From Desulfatibacillum sp. (GTDB lineage Bacteria > Desulfobacterota > Desulfobacteria > Desulfobacterales > Desulfatibacillaceae), in NCBI GenBank assembly GCA_016342355.1, contig JAEINP010000015.1, forward strand, positions 24,704-88,703: a stretch of 64,000 nt of DNA, written 5' to 3'. The notes beneath the pieces were generated by a model. It was not told the origin of the DNA, did not search any database, and saw nothing but the letters and a program-made list of their open reading frames with translations. How positions within the stretch are numbered: the first letter of the stretch is position 1; each line of letters opens with the position of its first letter. The position numbers and the translations under genes were made by a program. Shown piece after piece: positions 56,999-64,000 of the stretch.

Positions 56999-57490
56999 AT
57001 GTTGGCCACATTACTTATAATCATAGGCTTTTTGGTTTTGCTTGTGGGGGTGGCGGGGTGTATTTTACCCGGCATACCCGGGCCAGCATTGGCTTTTTGC
57101 TCCCTGGTGATCCTTGGATTTGCCAAAGGATTCAGCTTGTTTTCCGGTACGTTTTGGATTGTCATGCTGCTGTTGCTGCTTTTAGTGACATTGGCCGATT
57201 TTTTCGTTCCCCTGTTAGGAGCCCAAAAATACGGGGCTTCCAAAAAGGCCATGCTGGGGGGAACCATTGGCATGATAGTGGGGATTTTTTTCTTTCCTCC
57301 GTTTGGTATTTTCATTGGGGCCTTTTTAGGCGCGGTCATTGCCGAGATGGTGGGGGGATCGGAAACCTCCAAGGCCTTGAATGTGGGGTGGGGGGTTTTG
57401 GTAGGCAGCTTGGCCAGCATGGGCCTGCAATTGGGGTACTGCATGGTGGCCTTGTTCTACTATGTACATCGGGTTTTCTTTTTTGGTTGA
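56999..57490 (+). CDS. DUF456-family membrane protein
   Basis: The start was set at the ATG for MLATLLIIIGFLVLLVG, after GGAGAAGGGGGG; the product has 163 residues. GCILPGIPGPALAFCSLVILGFAKG and LGGTIGMIVGIFFFPPFGIFIGAFLGAVIAEM are DUF456-type glycine-rich membrane segments. The family has no known function. Confidence 0.8.
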   Translation: MLATLLIIIGFLVLLVGVAGCILPGIPGPALAFCSLVILGFAKGFSLFSGTFWIVMLLLLLLVTLADFFVPLLGAQKYGASKKAMLGGTIGMIVGIFFFPPFGIFIGAFLGAVIAEMVGGSETSKALNVGWGVLVGSLASMGLQLGYCMVALFYYVHRVFFFG

Positions 57491-57800
57491 GCCTGGGGGT
57501 AGGCTGATCCAAATAATTTGCGGCAAAATCTTTCAAAGATACATCCAAATTTTTGGGTTTAGTCGGATTGCCTTGCAACATGATCGACTTTACCCCGGGT
57601 GTTAGCCTCCTCTGTTATTACACCTGTTACCGATCCAAGGATTTGACAGTCGCATTGGTCGGTTTGCTCTAAGCATGAATCAAATGATTGTTTGAAATTA
57701 TCTGTCCAATGTTGAAGGGCATTGGACTGTCATGAAGTATGCATCTCTGACCAAACGGCTTTGGAAGGATAAACAAGAATTAATTTTTTGGGGGGAACAC

Positions 57801-58727
57801 ATGGAGCAGGACAAGTATCCGTGGCAAGGGCAGGTTGTGAACAAAAGCCTTAAAACACCGGACGGAGTAAAGATCAGCTATCAGACCCTGGGTACGGACA
57901 AGCGCAAGCCAGTAGTGTGCATTGCCCACGGGTTGGGGGCCAGGCTATATGCCTGGGCGCCTATTTTGGAAACCATCCTGCCCCAATATCGGGTGATAAC
58001 CTGGCATTACAGGGGGTTGTACCAGTCTGAAACACAGGAGGATGTGCGGCGTTTTGCCATTGGCGACCACGCAGACGACCTGAAAGCCATTCTATCAAAG
58101 GAAAAGGTGGACAAAGCCCACATCATAGGCTGGTCCATGGGAGTCCAGGTTGCCCTGGAATTCGCCCACTTATACCCGGATAACCTGGAAAAGCTGGTCC
58201 TCATAAACGGCACTTACGGCCATGCCCTGTCCACAGGATTTCAGCCTATTTTCCGCATACCCTACATGGCTGATTTTCTCCATGTACTTATAGAATCCCT
58301 GAAGAGCCGGAAGGAGTCCGCCTCCCTCATAAGAAAGGTGGCGACCAATAAAAAAGTCACGGGTTGCCTGGGCGCCGCCTATTCCGCGCTGAGGGGCAGT
58401 CCCTACTTCACGGAGGTCCTGCAACAATACGCAGACGATGTATTGGGGGATAGCTTCAATAATTATCTCAGACTGTTCCAGGAACTGGACGCCCATTCAG
58501 TCTACCATAACCTGCCCGAAATTCTTCATCCGGCCCTGGTTATTTGGGGGGATCTGGACCCTCTTACCCCTGCCTATCTCTCCCGGAGAATCCGGCGCAG
58601 GCTCGTCAATGCCTATTCCATGCGGCTTTGGCTGGGCACCCATTTCGTGCATCTGGAATACCCCAAAAAGGTGCCCAAGCGCATTCTCCGCTTTTTGGGC
58701 AGCCACATTATTGAACCGGACGTTTGA
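57801..58727 (+). CDS. Alpha/beta hydrolase
   Basis: The start was set at MEQDKYPWQGQV, preceded by GGGGGGAACAC; an ATG 23 codons earlier has no ribosome site. The product has 308 residues. CIAHGLGARLYAW (oxyanion loop), IIGWSMGVQVALEFAHLYP (nucleophile elbow GWSMG) and WGDLDPLTPAY (acid) with His in LGTHFVHLEYP complete the triad. Substrate unknown; the gene is monocistronic. Confidence 0.88.
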   Translation: MEQDKYPWQGQVVNKSLKTPDGVKISYQTLGTDKRKPVVCIAHGLGARLYAWAPILETILPQYRVITWHYRGLYQSETQEDVRRFAIGDHADDLKAILSKEKVDKAHIIGWSMGVQVALEFAHLYPDNLEKLVLINGTYGHALSTGFQPIFRIPYMADFLHVLIESLKSRKESASLIRKVATNKKVTGCLGAAYSALRGSPYFTEVLQQYADDVLGDSFNNYLRLFQELDAHSVYHNLPEILHPALVIWGDLDPLTPAYLSRRIRRRLVNAYSMRLWLGTHFVHLEYPKKVPKRILRFLGSHIIEPDV

Positions 58728-58858
58728 CCGGAATTGTTTTGTTGGTGTATCCTGGCAACATGCATATAATGTAAACCATAGGTGTATACCAAAAGGCGTA
58801 TGGAAATTGCCAAAACAGAACCCCCAGAGGCCGCCGTCATGGCAGGGAGAGATGAAGG

Positions 58859-59398
58859 ATGAAAAAACGTTATTTTCTTATGTTTGCTTTGATTGTTTTT
58901 ATGGTCTCCGGTTTAATGGTCCATGCCGGAATGCGGGTGGAAAAGGACAACGGGGAAATTTGCGCCCCCATCCAGACCATGATTCTATATCCTCCCGAAG
59001 ATGTGGAAGCCCGGCAACCGGACGTGCGTTTTCCCCACGCAACTCATTTTGATTATTCCTGTAAAACCTGCCATCACATGTGGGAGGGAGACAGCGGCAT
59101 GGACGCCTGCATGGACTGCCACGACACCACGGAATATGTGAGCAGAAAAGCCCCCAAGGAAGAGTATATCATGTACTATCAGGCTGCCTACCATGGCCTG
59201 TGCAGGGACTGCCACGCAGATATAGGCAGGAAAAACAAGGAAATCAAAAAAGAGAACTTGGGCAAATCCGAGGAAGAACAAGCCGCCTTGCTGCCTAACG
59301 GTCCCAAAAGCTGCCGCACATGCCACGTGGTGGAGCCTGCAAAACCGGCTCCGGAAAAACCGGCGGAACAGCCCGCACAGGAAAAACCGGCTGAATAG
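58859..59398 (+). CDS. Tetrahaem c-type cytochrome, c3/c7-like
   Basis: The protein has 179 residues with a signal peptide (YFLMFALIVFMVSGLMVHAG). Four CxxCH sites bind haem: CKTCHH, CMDCH, CRDCH and CRTCH, with FPHATHFDYSC and HMWEG providing extra His ligands. A proline/lysine-rich tail (PAKPAPEKPAEQPAQEKPAE) follows. It is a periplasmic electron carrier of the class III type found in sulfate reducers. No partner oxidoreductase is adjacent. Confidence 0.88.
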   Translation: MKKRYFLMFALIVFMVSGLMVHAGMRVEKDNGEICAPIQTMILYPPEDVEARQPDVRFPHATHFDYSCKTCHHMWEGDSGMDACMDCHDTTEYVSRKAPKEEYIMYYQAAYHGLCRDCHADIGRKNKEIKKENLGKSEEEQAALLPNGPKSCRTCHVVEPAKPAPEKPAEQPAQEKPAE

Positions 59399-59418
59399 AA
59401 TGGTCCGGCCTGGGGGTC

Positions 59419-60249
59419 CTAACGGATCCCCAGGTCTTTGTCCATGAACCGGGTAACCAGACGCATGATCCCATGGTACACGGGAAAGCATTTGGTCTTA
59501 AAAAAGTATAAGGCCTTGATGTCCCCGGATGTAATCAGCAGGTATTGGTTCTTCTCAATGGCCCTGACTATTTGCCCGCCCACTTTTTCCGGGGTCAGTG
59601 CCATTTTGCGGAATTTGGCTTTCAGATGCTCTACGTTTGAGGCGGCGGCCTTGATTTTTACGCTGTCCAGGATGCCTGTGTTTACAGCGCCGGGGCATAC
59701 CACGGTCACCTTGATGTTGTACTTATGCAGGTCGTAGCGCAAGACCTCGCTCATGCCCACCACCCCGTGCTTGGAAGCGCAATAGGCAAGGTGCCAGGGA
59801 AGCCCGAACAGCCCGGCCGTGGACGACACATTGACCACATGTCCGCCCTTGCCGCTTTTTACCATTTCGGGAATAAAACACTCTATCCCGTGGATAACCC
59901 CCCACAGATTCACGTTGATGATTTTGCGCCAGTCTTCCATGGTTACGTCCTGGGGCTGGGCGAAAAGGGCCACACCGGCGTTGTTCATCAGGATATCCAA
60001 CGCCCCGTGGGCGCCGTGAATTTCCTGAGCCAGGCCCCGAACCGCCTCGTGGTCGGAAATGTCCAAAGCCTTGGCCAGGGCGACAGTTCCGCCTTGGTTC
60101 TCTATCTCCTGGGCTGTCTGCTTCAGTCCCAATTCGTTGATGTCCGTGATGAAGAGTACTGCGCCTTTCCCTGCCAAAGCCAGGGCTGTGGCCCGGCCTA
60201 TGCCGCTGGCCGCTCCGGTCACCAAAGCCTTTTTTCCCTGAATAACCAT
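59419..60249 (-). CDS. Short-chain dehydrogenase/reductase
   Basis: The protein has 276 residues. LVTGAASGIGRATA is the nucleotide-binding loop, NNAG is present, and YCASKHG holds the catalytic Tyr and Lys with the upstream Ser in NVSSTAG. It oxidises or reduces a small alcohol or ketone with NAD(P). It is convergent with the cytochrome gene. Substrate unknown. Confidence 0.9.
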   Translation of the reverse strand: MVIQGKKALVTGAASGIGRATALALAGKGAVLFITDINELGLKQTAQEIENQGGTVALAKALDISDHEAVRGLAQEIHGAHGALDILMNNAGVALFAQPQDVTMEDWRKIINVNLWGVIHGIECFIPEMVKSGKGGHVVNVSSTAGLFGLPWHLAYCASKHGVVGMSEVLRYDLHKYNIKVTVVCPGAVNTGILDSVKIKAAASNVEHLKAKFRKMALTPEKVGGQIVRAIEKNQYLLITSGDIKALYFFKTKCFPVYHGIMRLVTRFMDKDLGIR

Positions 60250-60396
60250 GCTCCCCCCCTCCTTAAGGTTTGGTTGTCATTAATTCTTAAAGCCGCAGGG
60301 CGATTTCCGCCGCCGCTTTCGTTATGGTATTGTCAAAGCATATATGTGCATTCCGGCTCCACTCCCGGATTGTTTTGAATCAAAGGATTCGTTAAG

Positions 60397-60858
60397 CTAC
60401 CCCACGTTTGGCATGAGCGCCCATTTGACCACCCAGGTGTTCGTATCGGGATGTTTGTCCAGGCACACAATGCCGCCATTCTGGAAGCGGAACACAGGGT
60501 GCTCGGCCCTGCCTGTAATCAAAAAAGAGGCCATACGCTCCATAAAGGGGAGGTGCCCCACGATCATGAGGCCCGGGGTGTTTTCAAGGATAGGGGCAAA
60601 GACCTCCACGTCATCCATGGGCTTGAGGCCAGTGGTCTCCTCCACCCCGTCCGGCGGGCATAGGGCTTTTGCAAAAATCCTGGCGGTCTGCAAAGCCCGC
60701 GTTTTGCCGCTGTGCCTGATTTGGGAAACCTTGACGCCGTATGCGGCGGCCACTCCGGCGATGCGTTCCGATTCTTCCACTCCCTGGGGAGAAAGGCCCT
60801 GGTCCGGGTCCTGGTCCTTGGGCAGGCTTTTACCGTGCTGTACAAGATAAACGGCCAT
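60397..60858 (-). CDS. sixA: SixA-like phosphohistidine phosphatase
   Basis: The start was set at MAVYLVQHGK, preceded by GGAG; the product has 153 residues. The phosphohistidine nucleophile is in VQHGKS (His8), with RHSGKTRALQTA and VGHLPFMER supplying the other His and Arg. It is a histidine-phosphatase-family enzyme, probably acting on phosphohistidine in signalling proteins. It lies downstream of the isochorismatase-family gene (26 bases). Confidence 0.88.
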   Translation of the reverse strand: MAVYLVQHGKSLPKDQDPDQGLSPQGVEESERIAGVAAAYGVKVSQIRHSGKTRALQTARIFAKALCPPDGVEETTGLKPMDDVEVFAPILENTPGLMIVGHLPFMERMASFLITGRAEHPVFRFQNGGIVCLDKHPDTNTWVVKWALMPNVG

Positions 60859-60884
60859 AATCGACTCCATTGGAAATGGTGGAT

Positions 60885-61418
60885 TTATTTCACCAGCTTG
60901 AGCGTTTCCTTAAACTGGGGCGTACCTGCCTGCTTCAGTATTTCGTAAAAAAGCATTTCCTTGGTGGTGATGGTCACGCCTTCCTGGCGCAATCGGTCCA
61001 AGGCAGCCTGCATATTAAGGAGGCTGCGGGAGGAAACCCCGTCCCCCACCACATGGACGTCGTAGCGGCCCATGGCGGCCAAGGCTGTCTGACAGACGCA
61101 GATATGGGCTTCCACCCCGGCGATGATAATGGTATTGGAGCCTGCTTTTTCAAGGGCCTCCACGAACTCCGGGCAATCAAAGCAACTGAAGGTGATTTTG
61201 GAGATGGGCTGGAAATCCTTGATGAGCCCGCTGATTTCGCTAAGGGTTTGTCCAAGGTTTTGCTGTTCTGTAACCAGGATGGGTATATCGTTGATATTGG
61301 CGAATTGCACAAGGCCCTGGATTGTTTTTGACACACCCTCACGGTTTGCGATGACGGGCATGAGGCGCTCCTGGGCGTCAATAATGACAAGGGCGCATTT
61401 ATTGGATTCTGAAATCAT
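60885..61418 (-). CDS. Isochorismatase-family cysteine hydrolase
   Basis: The start was set at MISESNKCALVI, preceded by GGAGGTTCTCCC; the product has 177 residues. The triad is Asp14 (IIDAQ), Lys74 (PISKITFS) and Cys107 (AHICVCQTA). Members hydrolyse small amides or related bonds. It overlaps the glycosyltransferase gene by 4 bases. Substrate unknown. Confidence 0.9.
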   Translation of the reverse strand: MISESNKCALVIIDAQERLMPVIANREGVSKTIQGLVQFANINDIPILVTEQQNLGQTLSEISGLIKDFQPISKITFSCFDCPEFVEALEKAGSNTIIIAGVEAHICVCQTALAAMGRYDVHVVGDGVSSRSLLNMQAALDRLRQEGVTITTKEMLFYEILKQAGTPQFKETLKLVK

Positions 61419-62272
61419 GGGAGAACCTCCTTTATCCTGGGGCTCAGCCCCGGGACGGGTGTATACTGATTGGCAAGATCCCGGTAAAATTGAGCCTCTT
61501 GGTTTCTTTTTCGTTTGGCGCAGCCATTGGCGTAAATGCGGCACTTTTTTTGCAATACTTCAAGGGCGGCGGACCGCTGGCTATGAGTAAGAGAAGCCTT
61601 TTTCAACAGATTCGCCAGGGAGGCAATGCGAAAACGGTCCAGGCCAGGGGCTGAGGAAAGCTGATCCTCATGCCCCCCGTTTTTGATGACCATGGGCTCG
61701 TCGATGAGATGCACGGGATAGCGGCATCCAATCCTGAGCCACAGGTCATAGTCCTCGCAGGCGGGAAGATTTTCGTCAAAGCCTTGCATTTCGTCAAAAA
61801 GGCTTCGGCGCATCATTACAGCCGAAGGGCTCACAAGGCAAAGTTCCAGGGACCTTTCAAAAACCTGGCCAGAGGGCTTTTCGTGCTTCAATCGGGGGTT
61901 GACGCGTTTGCCGTTGCGTATCCAGATTTCTCCGGTCTGGCAGATCAGGGCCTGGGGATTGTTTTGGAAATATTCCACCTGGATGTGCAATTTGGAGGGC
62001 TCCCATTGGTCGTCCGAGTCCAAAAAGGCCAACAAGGCTCCTGAACTGGCCCGGACTCCGGCATTGCGTGCCGCGCTGACCCCTTTGCGGTCCTGGCGAA
62101 GCGTGCGGACCCGGGGATATTTTTCCAGAATTTGGGGCGTTTGGTCATGGGATCCGTCATCCACCACAATAAGTTCAAAGTCCAGGAAGTCCTGAGCCAG
62201 GACCGACTCCACGGCCTTTTCCAGGCACCATGCACGGTTGAATGTGGGGATGATAACGCTGACAATAGGCAT
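61415..62272 (-). CDS. Family 2 glycosyltransferase
   Basis: The protein has 285 residues. The GT-A fold shows SVIIPTFNRAWCLEKAVES, LIVVDDGSHDQTP, RNAGVRASSGALLAFLDSDDQWEPSKL with the metal-binding DSD, and ACEDYDLWLRIGC. It adds a sugar to an envelope glycan or lipid; the acceptor cannot be told. It heads the run with the isochorismatase-like and SixA-like genes. Confidence 0.9.
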   Translation of the reverse strand: MPIVSVIIPTFNRAWCLEKAVESVLAQDFLDFELIVVDDGSHDQTPQILEKYPRVRTLRQDRKGVSAARNAGVRASSGALLAFLDSDDQWEPSKLHIQVEYFQNNPQALICQTGEIWIRNGKRVNPRLKHEKPSGQVFERSLELCLVSPSAVMMRRSLFDEMQGFDENLPACEDYDLWLRIGCRYPVHLIDEPMVIKNGGHEDQLSSAPGLDRFRIASLANLLKKASLTHSQRSAALEVLQKKCRIYANGCAKRKRNQEAQFYRDLANQYTPVPGLSPRIKEVLP

Positions 62273-62431
62273 GGGAATTCCTGACCTAAATTAAATGAAT
62301 GACTGCCTCGTTGTACGCAATATGGCCGGGCTTGGCAAGAGATAGGCAAAAAAGACTCTTTTCCTTTGGTTTGCGATACGCTATCATAAGGGTTTAGGGA
62401 TGGACAACTCATTTACAAGTGAGGAAACATT

Positions 62432-63712
62432 TTGAAATCCAAATCAATACCACTTTTAGGAAGGTCTGCGCCGGTGCGCCTCTTCCTGGCGGCTCTCAGC
62501 CTTTGCTTTGTCATGGGGCTGGATACAGCCTTTGGACAGGACAAGGCGGAGGCCATAGAAGCTGTGGAGGCCATCGGGGTTTCCAGGATTTTTCAGGGAA
62601 ATGTCCAAAACGCAAGGCAGGCAGCCACCGAGGATTCCTTCGAAAGAGCTGTGGCAAGGGTTGTCGCCAGTATTTTGCCTGCGGATGTGCTGGCTTCTAA
62701 TTTTCAGGCCGTAAGCGGCTTGGTTTTGGCCAACACTGAAAAATATGTCCAGGGGTTTCAGGTAATGGCCGAGGCTCAAACATCCACCCATCTGCGTATT
62801 ATGACCCGGGTGCGTGTGGATCATTTCGCCATCCAGGAAGCCTTGAGAGCAGGCGGCGCTTTGGCGACCCAGGATAATCTGCCGGTAATCCTTTTTTTGG
62901 TCAACGAAAAGGAATTGGGGCAGAACGCCCCTCGCCACTGGTGGGGCAAGGCGGTTTCTCAAAACCTGACGCCTTATACGGAAACCATCATGGCCAGGGT
63001 AATTGCGGAAAAGGGTTTTCCGTCCGTGGATGGGCGGGACGCCATTCGCACAATGGTTTCAGGTACCCAGTTCAATCCCGAACGCTTTGACCTGACAGCA
63101 GCCATGACCTTGGCCCGGGACGCCCAGGCCCAAGTGGTTGTTTTTGGGGATGCGGCGGCGGTGCATGCCTCGCCCATCCCAGGCACCAATATGGCTTCCT
63201 ATGAGGCCACCATATCAGTCCAGGCAGTGAATGCGGATACCGGAGAGCAGGTGGCTACGTCCACCCAGATGGTTTCCGTTATCTCCGACACCCCCCAGGC
63301 CGGCAGTCAGGAAGCCATGACCAAGGCTGCCACACAGGCGGCCCGGGAACTCTCTCTTGGGCTTATGGCCGTTTATCAAACCAAGCCCCAGGGGCCAGTG
63401 AGCCTGGAAATCAAAGTCTTGGGAATATCTCCCCTTGCCAATTTCGTGGCCTTCAGGCAGGCTCTAAAAGACAACACCGAAGGCGTTTCCAGGATGTTGC
63501 TCAAGTGGATGACCGACCGGGAAGCCCTGCTCTCGGTGGAATACAAGGGGCTGTCTCAAAAGCTGGCCCGGGACCTTACACTCAAGGCCTTTGATCGTTT
63601 TTCCGTGCATGTCAGTTACATTGGTGAAAATCAGATGGAATTGGAACTCATTCCCAAGGATCAGGGAGGGGGCGCCGCACCTGGAATCGTGGAAGAATTG
63701 CCCAGGCAGTGA
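62432..63712 (+). CDS. Secreted FlgT-like protein
   Basis: The start is TTG with GAGGA 6 bases upstream; the product has 426 residues. A signal peptide (LFLAALSLCFVMGLDTAFGQ) leads to a region resembling the N-terminal domain of flagellar assembly protein T, with GVSRIFQGNVQNARQAATEDSFERAVARVV at the start. The remaining region has beta/alpha repeats. No flagellar gene is nearby, so a role in flagella is uncertain. Confidence 0.65.
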   Translation: MKSKSIPLLGRSAPVRLFLAALSLCFVMGLDTAFGQDKAEAIEAVEAIGVSRIFQGNVQNARQAATEDSFERAVARVVASILPADVLASNFQAVSGLVLANTEKYVQGFQVMAEAQTSTHLRIMTRVRVDHFAIQEALRAGGALATQDNLPVILFLVNEKELGQNAPRHWWGKAVSQNLTPYTETIMARVIAEKGFPSVDGRDAIRTMVSGTQFNPERFDLTAAMTLARDAQAQVVVFGDAAAVHASPIPGTNMASYEATISVQAVNADTGEQVATSTQMVSVISDTPQAGSQEAMTKAATQAARELSLGLMAVYQTKPQGPVSLEIKVLGISPLANFVAFRQALKDNTEGVSRMLLKWMTDREALLSVEYKGLSQKLARDLTLKAFDRFSVHVSYIGENQMELELIPKDQGGGAAPGIVEELPRQ

Positions 63713-63850
63713 ACCCGATGGGCTTGGCCGGTGTCTGGCAAGGATGGCCGGACAGGAGACTATGAAACGGGAAAAAGTCAGGCCCTCTTTTGACCGGGTG
63801 CGGTCCGCGCACTTTGTTAGGGAAAAATCAGGTTGTATGCGCCATTTGAC

Positions 63851-63879
63851 TTGACACGGTCTTCGGGCGCGTGTACAAG
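63851..63879 (+). promoter_or_regulatory. Sigma70-type promoter of tRNA-Val
   Basis: TTGACA (63851-63856) and TACAAG (63874-63879) are separated by 17 bases; the tRNA starts 15 bases after the -10. Confidence 0.65.
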
Positions 63880-63893
63880 GATTGTCCATATAC

Positions 63894-63968
63894 AGGCACG
63901 TAGCTCAGGGGGAGAGCGCTACCCTGACACGGTAGAAGTCGTTGGTTCAAATCCAATCGTGCCTACCA
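63894..63968 (+). tRNA. tRNA-Val (anticodon GAC)
   Basis: A full cloverleaf of 75 bases with encoded CCA: acceptor AGGCACG/CGTGCCT, D-arm AGCTCAGGGGGAGAGCG, anticodon loop CTGACAC, T-arm TTGGTTCAAATCCAA. The window ends about 30 bases later. Confidence 0.96.
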
Positions 63969-64000
63969 AAAATTACAAGGGCTTAACTCATCAAGGGTTA

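Overview
The window looks like chromosomal DNA of a sulfate-reducing Desulfobacterota bacterium, perhaps close to Desulfatibacillum. This is an inference from gene content: a SulP transporter end, an FeS/FAD/FeS oxidoreductase operon, a multihaem c-type cytochrome, many two-component proteins and Gram-negative envelope genes. No rRNA and no CRISPR array was seen. There are two tRNA genes: tRNA-Arg(ACG) on the minus strand near 26.6 kb and tRNA-Val(GAC) on the plus strand near 63.9 kb.

Layout. 1-5.3 kb holds a dense plus-strand signalling cluster: the end of a SulP transporter with STAS and receiver domains, a cytidylate-kinase-like protein fused to a receiver, a sensor histidine kinase, a receiver, a kinase-like protein without an ATPase domain, and another receiver. 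5.5-9.7 kb is a cobalamin unit: sigma70 promoter, B12 riboswitch, terminator, BtuB-like receptor and a secreted beta-propeller protein. 9.8-14.7 kb has a pRiA4b ORF-3 family protein and two PAS histidine kinases. 14.7-21.9 kb is a minus-strand housekeeping run: two ArsA-type ATPases, alaS, recA, thpR and pgpA. 22.1-25.6 kb holds an OmpW-like porin and an LtaS-like/GDPD pair.

26.0-29.5 kb starts with a scar of a deleted transposase joined to a broken integrase, next to tRNA-Arg(ACG). Then come tadA, whose product normally edits that tRNA, purA, and a REC-GGDEF diguanylate cyclase. 29.6-36.7 kb is an FeS/FAD/FeS operon with a sigma54-type promoter, a 12-bp perfect dyad upstream, and a divergent gene for a sigma54 activator. 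36.9-38.5 kb is an IS110-family element with structured flanks that may encode a bridge RNA.

39.4-50 kb holds an RsbU-like phosphatase, a YyaL-like protein, a secreted GEVED/C39-like protein, an AraC regulator divergent from an SRPBCC gene, an NTF2-like protein, hldE and a radical SAM protein. 50.2-57.5 kb is the most unusual part: two very large membrane proteins of identical layout (membrane segments, C39-like cysteine peptidase domain, TPR-like repeats), overlapping at their ends and followed by small membrane proteins. One copy keeps Cys-His-Asp and the other has lost His and Asp. 57.8-64 kb holds a hydrolase, tetrahaem cytochrome, SDR, SixA, isochorismatase-family hydrolase, glycosyltransferase, a secreted FlgT-like protein and tRNA-Val.

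Best candidates for undescribed systems are the active/inactive C39-TPR membrane pair and the SulP-receiver phosphorelay. All functions are read from sequence motifs; no database search was possible.
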